Below, piece after piece: positions 48,691-56,866 of a stretch of 64,000 nucleotides of DNA (positions are counted from its first letter, which is position 1; each line of letters opens with the position of its first letter). The notes under the pieces were generated by a model that searched no databases, was not told the origin of the DNA, and saw only the letters and a program-made list of their open reading frames with translations. The DNA comes from Actinomadura craniellae (GTDB lineage: Bacteria; Actinomycetota; Actinomycetes; Streptosporangiales; Streptosporangiaceae): the NCBI RefSeq assembly GCF_003289645.1, contig NZ_QLYX01000002.1, forward strand, positions 496,001-560,000. The letters run 5' to 3'. The translations under genes were made by a program, and so were the position numbers.

Positions 48691-49389
48691 GCCGTCGAGC
48701 AGGCAGTCGAGGCCGAGGGCGAAGGCGTCGTCCCAGTCGCGGCCGATCGGGGGGCCGGTCTCGGCGAGGGTCGGGTAGCGGTCGCTCCGTTCCCGCAGGT
48801 GCCGCTCGGCCGCCCGCCGCGCGGCCTCCTCGTCCGCCGGTTCGGCGGTGGCCTGCATCAGGGCGGAGCCGATGACGTAGTTGGCCAGGGCGGAGGCCAG
48901 GGCGGACAGCTCCGGGCCGGCGAACCCGGCCGTGGCCAGCCTGGCGTGCAGGAACTCGGTGCGGGTCAGGACGTTGGGGCCCATCAGGGGGCGGGCCAGC
49001 ACGGCCGTCGACCACGGGTGGCGCAGCATCGCGGCACGCCAGCCGAGGATCAGGGCGGTGACGTCCACCCGCCACGAGGGGTCGCCGGGGTCCGGCAGCG
49101 CGACCTCGCCGAACACCTCGTCCAGGGCGAGGTCGATCACGTCGTCCTTGGTCTTGACGTGCCAGTAGAGCGTGGTCGATCCGGTGCCCAGCCGTTCGGC
49201 GAGGCGCCGCATGGTGAGCCGGGCCAGCCCCTCCTCGTCCAGCAGGGCGATCGCCTCGGCCACGATGCGCTCGCGGCTGAGCGGGGGCGTCTCGCGCCGG
49301 GCGCGCGGGGGTCTGAGCCAGACGTCCCCCGCCGCGGCGGCTCTCGTCTCACCGGTGTCCACGGCAGGGAGTTTAGTAGGGTGTTCCAT
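48664..49389 (-). CDS. TetR-family regulator next to an ABC-F gene
   Basis: This is a 241-residue protein. An N-terminal extension of ~40 residues precedes the HTH (IVAEAIALLDEEGLARLTMRRLAERLGTGSTTLYWHVKTKDDVIDL); the C-terminal domain (residues ~95-230) is of the TetR_C type with ALANYVIGSALMQA. The last residues, GVQARAGRE, are encoded within a tandem repeat that continues past the stop. The ATG at 49389 lies inside a palindrome shared with the divergent ABC-F gene, so autorepression and control of the ABC-F gene are likely. Ligand unknown. Confidence 0.88.
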   Translation of the reverse strand: MEHPTKLPAVDTGETRAAAAGDVWLRPPRARRETPPLSRERIVAEAIALLDEEGLARLTMRRLAERLGTGSTTLYWHVKTKDDVIDLALDEVFGEVALPDPGDPSWRVDVTALILGWRAAMLRHPWSTAVLARPLMGPNVLTRTEFLHARLATAGFAGPELSALASALANYVIGSALMQATAEPADEEAARRAAERHLRERSDRYPTLAETGPPIGRDWDDAFALGLDCLLDGVQARAGRE

Positions 49390-49420
49390 CACTGGATCAA
49401 TGATCCGGTGAATCGAACAC
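49381..49420. promoter_or_regulatory. Nested palindromic operator between TetR and ABC-F genes
   Basis: The outer arms GTGTTC (49381) and GAACAC (49415) enclose inner arms ACTGGATC (49391) and GATCCGGT (49402, one mismatch). The 40-base element overlaps the TetR start codon and lies 25 bases before the ABC-F start. Confidence 0.7.
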
Positions 49421-49445
49421 TGATCCGGTCTGCTCGGGAGGAACC

Positions 49446-51035
49446 GTGGGACACGTGGAGGTGGACCGGCTGAGCTACGCGTTGCCGGACGGCCGGCTCC
49501 TGCTGAACGAGGTGTCCTTCCGGGTCGGCGAGGGGGTCACGGCCGCCCTCGTGGGGCCGAACGGGGCGGGAAAGACCACCTTGCTGCGGTTGATCGCAGG
49601 TGAGCTGCAGCCGTCCTCGGGGCGGATCGCCAGATCCGGCGGGCTGGGCGTGATGCGGCAGTTCGTCGGCGGGGTGGGTGACGGCCGGACCCTGCACGAC
49701 CTGCTGCTGTCGGTGGCGCCGGACCCCGTCCGGGCCGCGGCCGGGGCGCTGCGCGACGCCGCGGCGGCGCTGGCCGGGCGCGACGAGGAGGCCACCCAGC
49801 TCGGCTACGCGCAGGCCGTCGCCGACTACGGGGACGCGGGCGGGTACGACGTCGAGGTCGTCTGGGACACCTGCACCACCCTCGCCCTGGGCCGCCCCTT
49901 CGACGACGTCCGGGACCGGCCGGTCAACGAGCTGTCGGGCGGGGAGCGCAAACGGCTGCTCCTGGAGGCGCTGCTGCGCGGGCCCGACCGGGTGCTCCTA
50001 CTGGACGAACCCGACAACTACCTCGACGTGCCGGGCAAGGAGTGGTTGGAGGAACGGCTGCGGGCCACCGGCAAGACCGTCCTGCTCGTCTCGCACGACC
50101 GGCGGTTGCTGGCCGGGGCCGCCGACCGCGTCGTCACCGTGGAGCCCGGCGGCCGGGTCTGGGTGCACGGCGGCGGCTTCGGCACGTACGCCCGGGGGCG
50201 GCGCGACCGCGCCGAGCGGCTGGCCGAGCTGAACCGCCGCTGGGACGAGGAGCACGCCCGGCTGCGGCGGCTGACCGACAACCTGCGGCGCAGCGCGGCC
50301 GGCAACGACGCCGTCGCCTCCGCCTACCGCGCCGCCCGGACCCGGCTGCGCAGGTTCGAGGAGGCCGGGCCGCCCGAACCCGTGCCCCGGGAGCAGAACG
50401 TCCGGATGCGGCTGCGCGGCGGGCGCACCGGCCGGCGCGCGCTGGTCTGCGAGAAGCTGGAACTCACCGGGCTGACGCGCCCCTTCGACACCGAGGTCTG
50501 GTACGGCGAGCGCGTCGCCGTGCTCGGCTCCAACGGTTCGGGAAAGTCCCGCTTCCTCACCCTCCTGGCGGGGGCCGAGGACGTCCCGCACACCGGCTCC
50601 GCCCAGCTGGGGGCGCGGGTGTCACCCGGCCACTTCGTGCAGACCCACACCCGGCCCGACCTGCACGGGCGCACGCCCGCCGAGATCGTGACGGCCGACC
50701 ACGCCCGCACCCTGAACGAGGCCATGGCGGCGCTCGCCCGCTACGAGCTGGCGCCTGCCGGGCGGCGGCCGTTCGAGACGCTGTCGGGCGGCCAGCAGGC
50801 CCGGCTGCAGATCCTGCTCCTGGAGCTGTCCGGCGCCACCCTGCTGCTGCTGGACGAGCCCACCGACAACCTGGACCTGGCCAGCGCCGAGGCCCTGCAG
50901 AACGCCCTGGCCGCCTACTCCGGGACCGTCCTCGCCGTCACCCACGACCGCTGGTTCGCCGCCGACTTCGACCGCTACCTGATCTTCGGCGCCGGCGGGG
51001 ACGTCCGCGAGACCCCCGAACCGGTCTGGGCCTGA
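49446..51035 (+). CDS. ABC-F family ATPase (possible antibiotic resistance)
   Basis: This is a 529-residue soluble protein with two ABC domains and no membrane segment. Domain 1 has VGPNGAGKTTLL and ELSGGERKRLLLEA; domain 2 has LGSNGSGKSRFL, TLSGGQQARLQILLLEL and LLLLDEPTDNLDL. The linker of ~80 residues (RRDRAERLAELNRRWDEEHARL..) is rich in Arg and helical, the P-site tRNA-interaction motif. ABC-F proteins act on ribosomes, either as translation factors or by displacing bound antibiotics. Regulation by a dedicated TetR favours a resistance role. The GTG follows GGAGG. Confidence 0.92.
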   Translation: MGHVEVDRLSYALPDGRLLLNEVSFRVGEGVTAALVGPNGAGKTTLLRLIAGELQPSSGRIARSGGLGVMRQFVGGVGDGRTLHDLLLSVAPDPVRAAAGALRDAAAALAGRDEEATQLGYAQAVADYGDAGGYDVEVVWDTCTTLALGRPFDDVRDRPVNELSGGERKRLLLEALLRGPDRVLLLDEPDNYLDVPGKEWLEERLRATGKTVLLVSHDRRLLAGAADRVVTVEPGGRVWVHGGGFGTYARGRRDRAERLAELNRRWDEEHARLRRLTDNLRRSAAGNDAVASAYRAARTRLRRFEEAGPPEPVPREQNVRMRLRGGRTGRRALVCEKLELTGLTRPFDTEVWYGERVAVLGSNGSGKSRFLTLLAGAEDVPHTGSAQLGARVSPGHFVQTHTRPDLHGRTPAEIVTADHARTLNEAMAALARYELAPAGRRPFETLSGGQQARLQILLLELSGATLLLLDEPTDNLDLASAEALQNALAAYSGTVLAVTHDRWFAADFDRYLIFGAGGDVRETPEPVWA

Positions 51036-51038
51036 CCG

Positions 51039-51069
51039 TTGACCTCGATCGGAGTTGAGGTTGCACGCT
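51039..51069 (+). promoter_or_regulatory. MerR-type promoter before the second LLM gene
   Basis: TTGACC (51039-51044), a 19-base spacer and CACGCT (51064-51069) resemble a MerR-family promoter. The spacer carries ACCTC-N10-GAGGT (51042-51061), which matches the SoxR consensus in 11 of 14 positions. The -35 begins only three bases after the ABC-F stop codon. Confidence 0.55.
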
Positions 51070-51102
51070 ACCCGGGACGGTTCGGGCGGCTCGGGAGGGT
51101 CC

Positions 51103-52017
51103 ATGCATGCAACGCGGTCAGCGGAGTCCGGCGAGGCGGTGAACGCCCTCAAGGTGGGCGTGGTCCTGCCCCGGCACGGGGTGGGGGACGTCGCCGCGCA
51201 CGCCCGGCACGCCGAACAGGCCGGGCTGGAGTCGGTGTGGGTCGGCGACCATCTCATCCCGACGAGCCCGTTCCTGGACAGCACGCTGGTGCTGGCCACC
51301 GCGGCGGCCGTCACCGAACGGATCAAGATCGGCTTCGGGGTGATGGTCCTGGCGCTGCGCCCGGTGGCCTGGGCCGCCAAGCAGGTCGCCACCCTGCAAC
51401 ACCTGTCCGGCGACCGGGTGCTGCTCGGCGTCGGGGTCGGCGGCGAGGTGCACGGGGACGCGGCCTGGCGGGCCGTCGGCGTGCCGTACCGCGAGCGGGG
51501 CCGCCGCACCGACGCCGCGCTGGCGGTGCTCCCCGACCTGGTCCGGGGCGAGCCGGCGAAGGTGGACGGCGAGGAGGTCACCCTCTCCCCCGGCGCGACC
51601 ATGCCCCCGGTGCTAATCGCCGGCGGCCCGGCCGCCCTGCGCCGCACCGCCCGGTACGGCGACGAGTGGTACCCGGCGTTCTCCGCCCCGGACCAGATCG
51701 CCGCCGCGGCCCGGGAACTGGCCGCCCTCGCCGCCGAGCACGGCCGCCCGGCGCCGCGCCTGACCGTCGCGTTGAGCATCGCCCTCGGCGATGTGCCCGC
51801 GGCGGCGATCGACGCCCAGGTCCGTTCGCTGACCGAGTACGGGATGACCGACGCCCAGGCCCGCCGGGCGCTGCTCACCGGCCCGCCCGCCCGGGCCGCG
51901 GAACACCTCGCCGCCCTGGCCGAGGTCGGCGTCCACCGCGTCATCGGCATGCCCTTCACCGGCGACCGCTTCCGCCAGGCCGAACTCTTCACCGAAGCGG
52001 CCCACCTGGCGGCCTGA
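51103..52017 (+). CDS. F420-dependent LLM-class oxidoreductase (paralogue)
   Basis: This is a 304-residue protein of the same family as the gene at 43914, with corresponding blocks GVVLPRHG, HAEQAGLESVWVGDHLIP, IKIGFGVMVLALRPVAWAAKQVATLQHLSGDRVLLGVGVGG and GGPAALRRTARYGDEWYP. The two proteins are clearly paralogous. ATG 51103 follows GGGAGGG; a GTG at 51139 would remove 12 poorly conserved residues. It is monocistronic and ends 16 bases before the convergent Uma2 gene. Confidence 0.9.
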   Translation: MHATRSAESGEAVNALKVGVVLPRHGVGDVAAHARHAEQAGLESVWVGDHLIPTSPFLDSTLVLATAAAVTERIKIGFGVMVLALRPVAWAAKQVATLQHLSGDRVLLGVGVGGEVHGDAAWRAVGVPYRERGRRTDAALAVLPDLVRGEPAKVDGEEVTLSPGATMPPVLIAGGPAALRRTARYGDEWYPAFSAPDQIAAAARELAALAAEHGRPAPRLTVALSIALGDVPAAAIDAQVRSLTEYGMTDAQARRALLTGPPARAAEHLAALAEVGVHRVIGMPFTGDRFRQAELFTEAAHLAA

Positions 52018-52032
52018 CGCCCGCCCGCCGTC

Positions 52033-52638
52033 TCAGCGGGGAGGGAAGGCGGGGCGCCACTCCCCTTCGGTGACGAGCCGGCGAGGAACCAGGGAGAAGG
52101 GGAAGGGGCGCCGGGTGGTGAAGACCTCGTCGCCGACCACGTGCGCGGCCTCGATGTACCGGCCGTCCGGCTGGAGCTCGTAGGCGGTGATGCTCGGGTG
52201 ATCGCGGTCGGGGACGACGATCCAATAATTCTCGATGCCGAACTCCTCGTACTCGGCCCGCTTGACGTTGCGGTCGCGCAGCGCGGTGCCCGGCGAGGCG
52301 ACCTCCACGGCCAGTACCGCCGGAAGGATCTGGTACCTGGGCTCGTAGTCCTCCCGCCTGATCACGGTGGTGTCGGGCACCCGGTGCCGGGTGGGGTCTC
52401 CGTGCAGGTTGACGCCCTGCCCTCGCATGACCTTGAGTTCCGGGGGCCGGTGGAACTCCAGCAGGAACTCCAGCCGGTGCAGGGCGTCCGCGTGGTCGCC
52501 AGTCGGTGCCGGGCTCACCTCAAGCACCCCGTACATCAGCTCGTACCGGTTGCCGTCGTCGGGCAGCGGTTCGAGGTCGTCGACGGTGAGCGGCCGGTCG
52601 TCCGGCAGCCGAACGTCGTTGATGCCCATGACACTCAT
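52033..52638 (-). CDS. Uma2 family (DUF820) protein, second copy
   Basis: This is a 201-residue Uma2-type nuclease-fold protein: RYELMYGVLEVSPAPTGDHADAL, HRVPDTTVIRREDYEP with the acidic residue, AVEVASPGTALRDRNVKRAEYEEFGIENYWIV with the E...D...K...Y set, and a C-terminal strand pair. The active-site pattern is closer to the consensus (VASPG, VKRAEYE) than in the copy at 18475. The ATG follows GGAG at five bases. Role unknown. Confidence 0.88.
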   Translation of the reverse strand: MSVMGINDVRLPDDRPLTVDDLEPLPDDGNRYELMYGVLEVSPAPTGDHADALHRLEFLLEFHRPPELKVMRGQGVNLHGDPTRHRVPDTTVIRREDYEPRYQILPAVLAVEVASPGTALRDRNVKRAEYEEFGIENYWIVVPDRDHPSITAYELQPDGRYIEAAHVVGDEVFTTRRPFPFSLVPRRLVTEGEWRPAFPPR

Positions 52639-52697
52639 CGTGGCTCCACTCGTTCATGCGGGCCAGCTTTCTATGGTGACGTTCCGCGTTCGAGAGG

Positions 52698-53114
52698 TCA
52701 CGTGGAATGTGGATAACCGTCACGGAGGAGGGCGGGGAAGCGCATCCAGACGGTGGTGCGGTCGCCGTCCGGGCGGGCGCCCCAGCTTTCGGCGAGGGCG
52801 GCGATGATGCGCAGGCCGCGGCCGTGCTCGGCCAGGGGGTCGTCGTGCAGGCGGGGGCGGGCGCCGGCCGCGCCGTCGTCGGCGACCTCCGCCACCAGGT
52901 GGCCGCCCTCGGCGGCAAAGAGGAGGCCGACCTTGCCGCCCGCCCCTGACGCGGTGTGCCGGACGGCGTTGGTGACGGCCTCGCTCACGCAGGTCAGGAC
53001 CGGGTCGAGCGCGGGGTGGTCCGGGCCGAGCAGTTCCCGCGCGTAGAGCCGGGCGGCCCGGGGTGCGCGCTCCGTTCCGGGCAGGGTGATGGCCATGATG
53101 ATCTGCCGCCGCAT
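52698..53114 (-). CDS. RsbW/SpoIIAB-like ATP-binding protein
   Basis: This is a 138-residue GHKL-type ATPase: N-box CVSEAVTNAVRHT, G1 VADDG and G2 HGRGLRIIAALAESWG. In actinomycetes such proteins act as anti-sigma or phospho-relay factors and often sit beside an XRE (WhiJ-like) and a DUF397 gene, as here, where the XRE gene is divergent. The ATG at 53114 has GAGG close by; the long upstream frame is not coding. Confidence 0.88.
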   Translation of the reverse strand: MRRQIIMAITLPGTERAPRAARLYARELLGPDHPALDPVLTCVSEAVTNAVRHTASGAGGKVGLLFAAEGGHLVAEVADDGAAGARPRLHDDPLAEHGRGLRIIAALAESWGARPDGDRTTVWMRFPALLRDGYPHST

Positions 53115-53403
53115 GGTCACCTCGCCCTCCCAGACGGTGCGCCGGGGCGGCCCGCGACGGGGCGGGCGGTGCGTCCTGGGTAGGGAGGGGCGCCCATGGA
53201 GTGCGGGGGGTGTCCGGCGGGATGCGGGAGCCGGGGCGGGCGGGGAGTCATCGCCGTTCCTCTCGGTCGGTGTCACCCGCCACATTCGTCGCCGTGCGTG
53301 GTCGTGACCACACGGATCGGATGTCTCGCCAGGATCGGAAACTGAATTTTGAGGGCCTTCGGCTTTTCCGGCGATCGGCTGCGCTGCGTGACAGGGTGAA
53401 CGC

Positions 53404-54258
53404 ATGCGGGAGCAACCGACATCCTCCGCCCGGACCCGCCGGATCGGCCGGGAGCTGCGCGGGATACGCGAAGCGGCAGGTCTCACCCTCAACGCGGCGG
53501 GGCGCCGCTTAGAACGCGCCGGATCCTCGCTCAGCCTGATCGAGAACGGCAAGCAGAACATCCGCGTCCGCGACCTGAAACACATCCTGGACGTCTACGC
53601 CGTCCCCGACCCCCTCCGCACCACTCTCCTCACCCTCGCCGAGCAGAACCTCCGACCGGGCTGGTGGGCCGACTTCAAACACGACCTGCACCCTGCCGAC
53701 CTGGACTACGCCTCCTTGGAAGCCGCCGCAACCAGGCTCAACATTCTGGAACAGAATGTAATTCCAGGGTTGCTCCAAACCAAGGACTACGCCCGAGCAA
53801 TCCAACGCACCAGCCTCATCGAAAGCGAACTCTCGAAGGCGGACATCTACGTGAGATATCGCATGGCCCGGCAACGAATCGTCCATCAGGACGACCCGCC
53901 ACAGATAACGGCGATCATCGGGGAGACCACGTTGCACAGACCTCTGGGCGGTCCCGGCGTGATGCGCGCCCAACTCCAGAAACTCCTCGAAGAGTCGGAC
54001 AAGGAAAACATCACGGTGCAGGTACTACCTCTCACACTCGGTGCACCTGTCTACACAAGTAGTGCCTTTCTCGTGCTGTATATCGGCCAACCACCTGCCC
54101 TGAGCGCCGTGTTCATCGACCACCTGACTGGGCGGTGGATGCTAGATAGCACACCTGATGTCGTTCGCTATCAGGATGCCTTCGATCGACTACGCCGCAT
54201 AGCTCTATCGGAAACCGACTCTCGGGCGCTGATCCACCGCGTAAAGTCAGAGCTATGA
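53404..54258 (+). CDS. XRE-family (WhiJ-like) regulator with DUF5753 domain
   Basis: This is a 284-residue regulator. Residues ~14-70 are an HTH_31/XRE DNA-binding domain (IGRELRGIREAAGLTLNAAGRRLERAGSSLSLIENGKQ), and residues ~95-275 are DUF5753 (ATRLNILEQNVIPGLLQTKDYARA...PLTLGAPVYTSSAFLVL). These proteins pair with DUF397 partners to control development or secondary metabolism. The second half of the gene is visibly lower in GC than its neighbours, a feature often seen in these mobile regulatory pairs. It is coupled by ATGA to the DUF397 gene. Confidence 0.92.
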   Translation: MREQPTSSARTRRIGRELRGIREAAGLTLNAAGRRLERAGSSLSLIENGKQNIRVRDLKHILDVYAVPDPLRTTLLTLAEQNLRPGWWADFKHDLHPADLDYASLEAAATRLNILEQNVIPGLLQTKDYARAIQRTSLIESELSKADIYVRYRMARQRIVHQDDPPQITAIIGETTLHRPLGGPGVMRAQLQKLLEESDKENITVQVLPLTLGAPVYTSSAFLVLYIGQPPALSAVFIDHLTGRWMLDSTPDVVRYQDAFDRLRRIALSETDSRALIHRVKSEL

Positions 54259-54521
54259 ATGGAGCAGATCTGGCTCACGTCATCTGGCGCAAGAGCAGCC
54301 GCAGCAATAGTCAAGGCGGCACCTGCGTCGAAATAGGGCTGGTGTGGCACAGGAGCAGTTACAGCGAAACCCAGGTGTCCGAGTGCATCGAAGCGGCCAG
54401 GGCTGAGCGGGTGGTGGCCGTGCGTGACTCGAAGAACCCCGACGGGCCGGTGCTCGCCTTCTCACCGGCCGAGTGGCGTGGCCTCCTCACCGCCATCCGC
54501 ACCGGCGCCGTCGCCTCGTAG
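54255..54521 (+). CDS. DUF397 protein with a partly doubled domain
   Basis: This is an 88-residue acidic/neutral small protein of the AbaA/BldB-linked DUF397 type. The standard domain is about 60 residues: W-x-K/R-S-S-x-S ... C-x-E ... VRDSK. Here a first half, WRKSSRSNSQGGTCVEIG, is followed by a second complete version starting WHRSSYSETQVSECIEAA and continuing to AVRDSKNPDGPVLAF. The protein presumably binds the XRE regulator encoded upstream, with which it shares an ATGA overlap. Confidence 0.88.
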   Translation: MNGADLAHVIWRKSSRSNSQGGTCVEIGLVWHRSSYSETQVSECIEAARAERVVAVRDSKNPDGPVLAFSPAEWRGLLTAIRTGAVAS

Positions 54522-54531
54522 CGTGTACTGG

Positions 54532-54568
54532 CCGTCCGCCCGGACGGACCGGTCGTCCGGGCGGACGG
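54532..54568. terminator. Bidirectional terminator after the DUF397 gene
   Basis: CCGTCCGCCCGGACG and its exact reverse complement form a 15-base-pair stem with a seven-base loop, between convergent stops at 54521 and 54617. Confidence 0.88.
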
Positions 54569-54616
54569 TCGTTCGCGGGTCCGGGCCAGGCGACGGTTCC
54601 GGCCGGCGGCCGGGGG

Positions 54617-55069
54617 TCACTCCACGGTGCGGGCGAGGATGCCGAGGGTCGCGCGCAGCGAGATCTGCGGGACGACCGGGAAGGTCAGGACGCTGCGGTA
54701 CTGCTCGCCGGTCCGGCTCCAGTCGCAGTACGAGGTGACGCGGGTTCCCGTTTCGGTGGGTTCGAGCCGGTAGCCGTAGCGGTGGTCGAGCCCTCCTTCG
54801 GCGACGGTCCATTCGATGTGCGCGTCGCGCTCGAACTCGGTGATCGTCACGGTGACGTCGTATTTCCCGAGGGGCATGTCGCCGAGCGCCTCCCGGTCCA
54901 TGTGGACGACGAACGCGTCGCCGGTGTCCTTGACGGGCTCCCCTTCCGCCGACTGCAGCATCCCGGAGCTGTCGATCGCCACATGCCCCTTCGGGTCGCA
55001 CAGCACGCCGAATACCTTCTCCGGCGCCGCCTTGATCTCCCGCTGGGCCTCGACCCGGTCCTCCGTCAC
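54617..55069 (-). CDS. SRPBCC (START-like) domain protein
   Basis: This is a 150-residue protein. EAQREIKAAPEKVFGVLCDPKGH is the start typical of the SRPBCC superfamily, followed by a hydrophobic beta-sheet ligand pocket and a C-terminal helix (LRATLGILARTVE). Members bind lipids or aromatic compounds or act as polyketide cyclases or stress co-chaperones (AHSA1-like). The GTG at 55069, preceded by AAGGGGAAG, starts the domain correctly; an ATG at 55105 adds 12 residues. The substrate is unknown. Confidence 0.85.
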   Translation of the reverse strand: MTEDRVEAQREIKAAPEKVFGVLCDPKGHVAIDSSGMLQSAEGEPVKDTGDAFVVHMDREALGDMPLGKYDVTVTITEFERDAHIEWTVAEGGLDHRYGYRLEPTETGTRVTSYCDWSRTGEQYRSVLTFPVVPQISLRATLGILARTVE

Positions 55070-55145
55070 GGCTTCCCCTTCCCAAGAATGAAATACAGTT
55101 TTCATGATTGAGAATGCGCTTTCCGAAGCCTACTCGACGCAGGAC

Positions 55146-55177
55146 GGCCCGCCCCGGTGGGGTCACCGGGGCGGGCC
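55146..55177 (-). terminator. Terminator of the secreted hydrolase gene
   Basis: GGCCCGCCCCGGTG and its exact reverse complement form a 14-base-pair stem with a four-base loop, 18 bases past the stop of the 55195-56667 gene. Confidence 0.88.
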
Positions 55178-55194
55178 TGACTCCGTGCCGCCGG

Positions 55195-56667
55195 CTACCG
55201 GGTGGCGCCCCAGGGCATGTTCTGGACGCGCGCGATGGCTTCGGCGCGGTCCGCGGGCAACAGGTGCCCGGCGGCGAGGGCCCGGTCGGCGGCCTGGGTG
55301 AAGGCCGTCACGTACGCCTGCCGGGTGGGGTAGAGCTGGCCGATCCGGGCGGCGCTGAACGGTGTGGTGGCGCCCAGGAGCAGGCAGGCCCCGGTGACCT
55401 CTCCCCCGGAGTTGGTGGGTTCGTAGGTGGCCAGGGGGGCGTCCAGGTCGGGCAGGCGGATCCCGCCGCGGGCGTTGCCGTCGCCGTCCCGGCGGACGTT
55501 GCCGAACAGCATGCTGATCTGGGGGCCCGTGGGCGGGGCGCCCAGGCCGCGGGTCCACCGGTCGAGGTGGTGGTAGGCGGCGTTGGAGGCGTAGCGCCAG
55601 GTCATCCTGTTCGGGGGCTTGTCGCAGACGATGGGGCGTCCGCCGTTGATGGCGCCGTCGCGGGCGTTCTGGGCGTCGTACTGGGCGAGCCCGTAGGCGT
55701 CGGCGTGCGAGGTTCCGGCGACCTCCCAGGTGCGGATGCGGGAGGTGTCGGTCTGGCGGGCGTCGGAGAAGGAGCCGATGTCGGTCTCGGACTCGATCTG
55801 GAAGATCGGGATGGTGGTGTCGGTGCGGATCCGGGCGGTGAGTGGCAGGGCGATGAACCCCTCGCCGATGGGGGCGGCGCCGGCGCCCCGGCCGTGGATC
55901 ATGATGCCGTCGTAGGCGGGGGTGACGGGCTGGATGGCGTTGGCGAAGGTGGCCAGGCGCCCGGCCGACTGGGAGTGGCCGCCGGCGACGACCTTGGCGG
56001 GCGCGCCGGTGCCCAGCAGCGTCGCCGAGTGGGCGCGGACCGCCTGGGCGGCCTGGGCGAAGATGGAGTACGAGAGCGCGTCGGAGGCGAGGGACACCTG
56101 GTTGTAGCGGGCCGGGTCCATGCTCTTCAGCTTGTCGGCGCCGACCTTCTGGGCGGTGACGCCGACGTAGGCGTACCCGGCGCGGGTGTACTGCTCGTGG
56201 GACTGGGACCATTCGATGCCGATGTCGACGCCGAAGCTGACGTTCAGCCACTCCACGACGACGGTGCCGTTGAACCGGGCCGGATCGGCGGGCCGCTCGA
56301 CCAGCAGCCGGGTGGTGTAGGCCTGCTGGGTGCCGGTGGTGCGGGCGCCCCAGGCGCCGCTGCTGGTCCAGGTGCCGACCTTCTGGTAGGTGTCGGCGAG
56401 CCCGCTCATCAGGAACTCGCGCTCCTGGTAGCCGCGGGCGGCGATGTCGACCACCGTCGATCCGACCGGGCGGCCCTTGCCGGCGGCGGCCGGGATCTCG
56501 GTGACGGTGGGCACCGGGGCCGCCGCCGCGGCGACCGTGGCGGCCGGCGCGAAGGTCGCGGCCAGCGCCACGGCGAGCGCGACCGGTGCGAGCGCGCTCC
56601 AGGCGGCCGTCCGGACGCGTGGCCGGGCGGACCCGTGGCGATTTCGCCGTCGGAACGTTCGGAACAT
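55195..56667 (-). CDS. Secreted alpha/beta hydrolase (Abhydrolase_10-like)
   Basis: This is a 490-residue protein. Arg-rich residues 1-20 and a hydrophobic stretch (ALAPVALAVALAATFAPAATVAAAAA) form a signal peptide with cleavage around residue 45-50. The mature enzyme has the nucleophile elbow GGHSQSAGR, an acid in the SETDIGSF region and a His in AGTSHADAYG. It belongs to a family of poorly characterised actinobacterial hydrolases (alpha/beta hydrolase domain of the PF20091 kind). The ATG follows GGAGGAG. It is divergent from a TetR gene with two operators between them. Confidence 0.88.
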   Translation of the reverse strand: MFRTFRRRNRHGSARPRVRTAAWSALAPVALAVALAATFAPAATVAAAAAPVPTVTEIPAAAGKGRPVGSTVVDIAARGYQEREFLMSGLADTYQKVGTWTSSGAWGARTTGTQQAYTTRLLVERPADPARFNGTVVVEWLNVSFGVDIGIEWSQSHEQYTRAGYAYVGVTAQKVGADKLKSMDPARYNQVSLASDALSYSIFAQAAQAVRAHSATLLGTGAPAKVVAGGHSQSAGRLATFANAIQPVTPAYDGIMIHGRGAGAAPIGEGFIALPLTARIRTDTTIPIFQIESETDIGSFSDARQTDTSRIRTWEVAGTSHADAYGLAQYDAQNARDGAINGGRPIVCDKPPNRMTWRYASNAAYHHLDRWTRGLGAPPTGPQISMLFGNVRRDGDGNARGGIRLPDLDAPLATYEPTNSGGEVTGACLLLGATTPFSAARIGQLYPTRQAYVTAFTQAADRALAAGHLLPADRAEAIARVQNMPWGATR

Positions 56668-56789
56668 GCTGTGTCTCCTCCTCGGGGGCGGGATGCGGGC
56701 GGACAGGCCCGCCCGGCGACCGGGGCCGCCGGGCGGTCGATGCCTGACCGGGCGGGGCGAGGAACGGGGCCGGCCGCACACCGGCATAA

Positions 56790-56827
56790 GTGACAAGTTG
56801 TCACCAACCCAGGCGACAAAGTGTCAC
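56790..56827. promoter_or_regulatory. Twin operators between the hydrolase and TetR genes
   Basis: GTGACAA-G-TTGTCAC (56790-56804) is a perfect 15-base palindrome. GCGACAAAGTGTCAC (56813-56827) is a near copy 23 bases away. Both lie in the 199-base divergent region and would let the TetR protein repress both directions. Confidence 0.8.
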
Positions 56828-56866
56828 GATGGGATCGCTGCGGCAATGGGAAGGGGCACAGCGTTG

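Noticed and set aside
48216-49075. Minus-strand frames of 130 and 236 codons across the tandem repeat
   Set aside because: They are translations of the repeat array and of an out-of-frame part of the TetR gene; the repetitive Arg/Pro/Gly product has no independent support.
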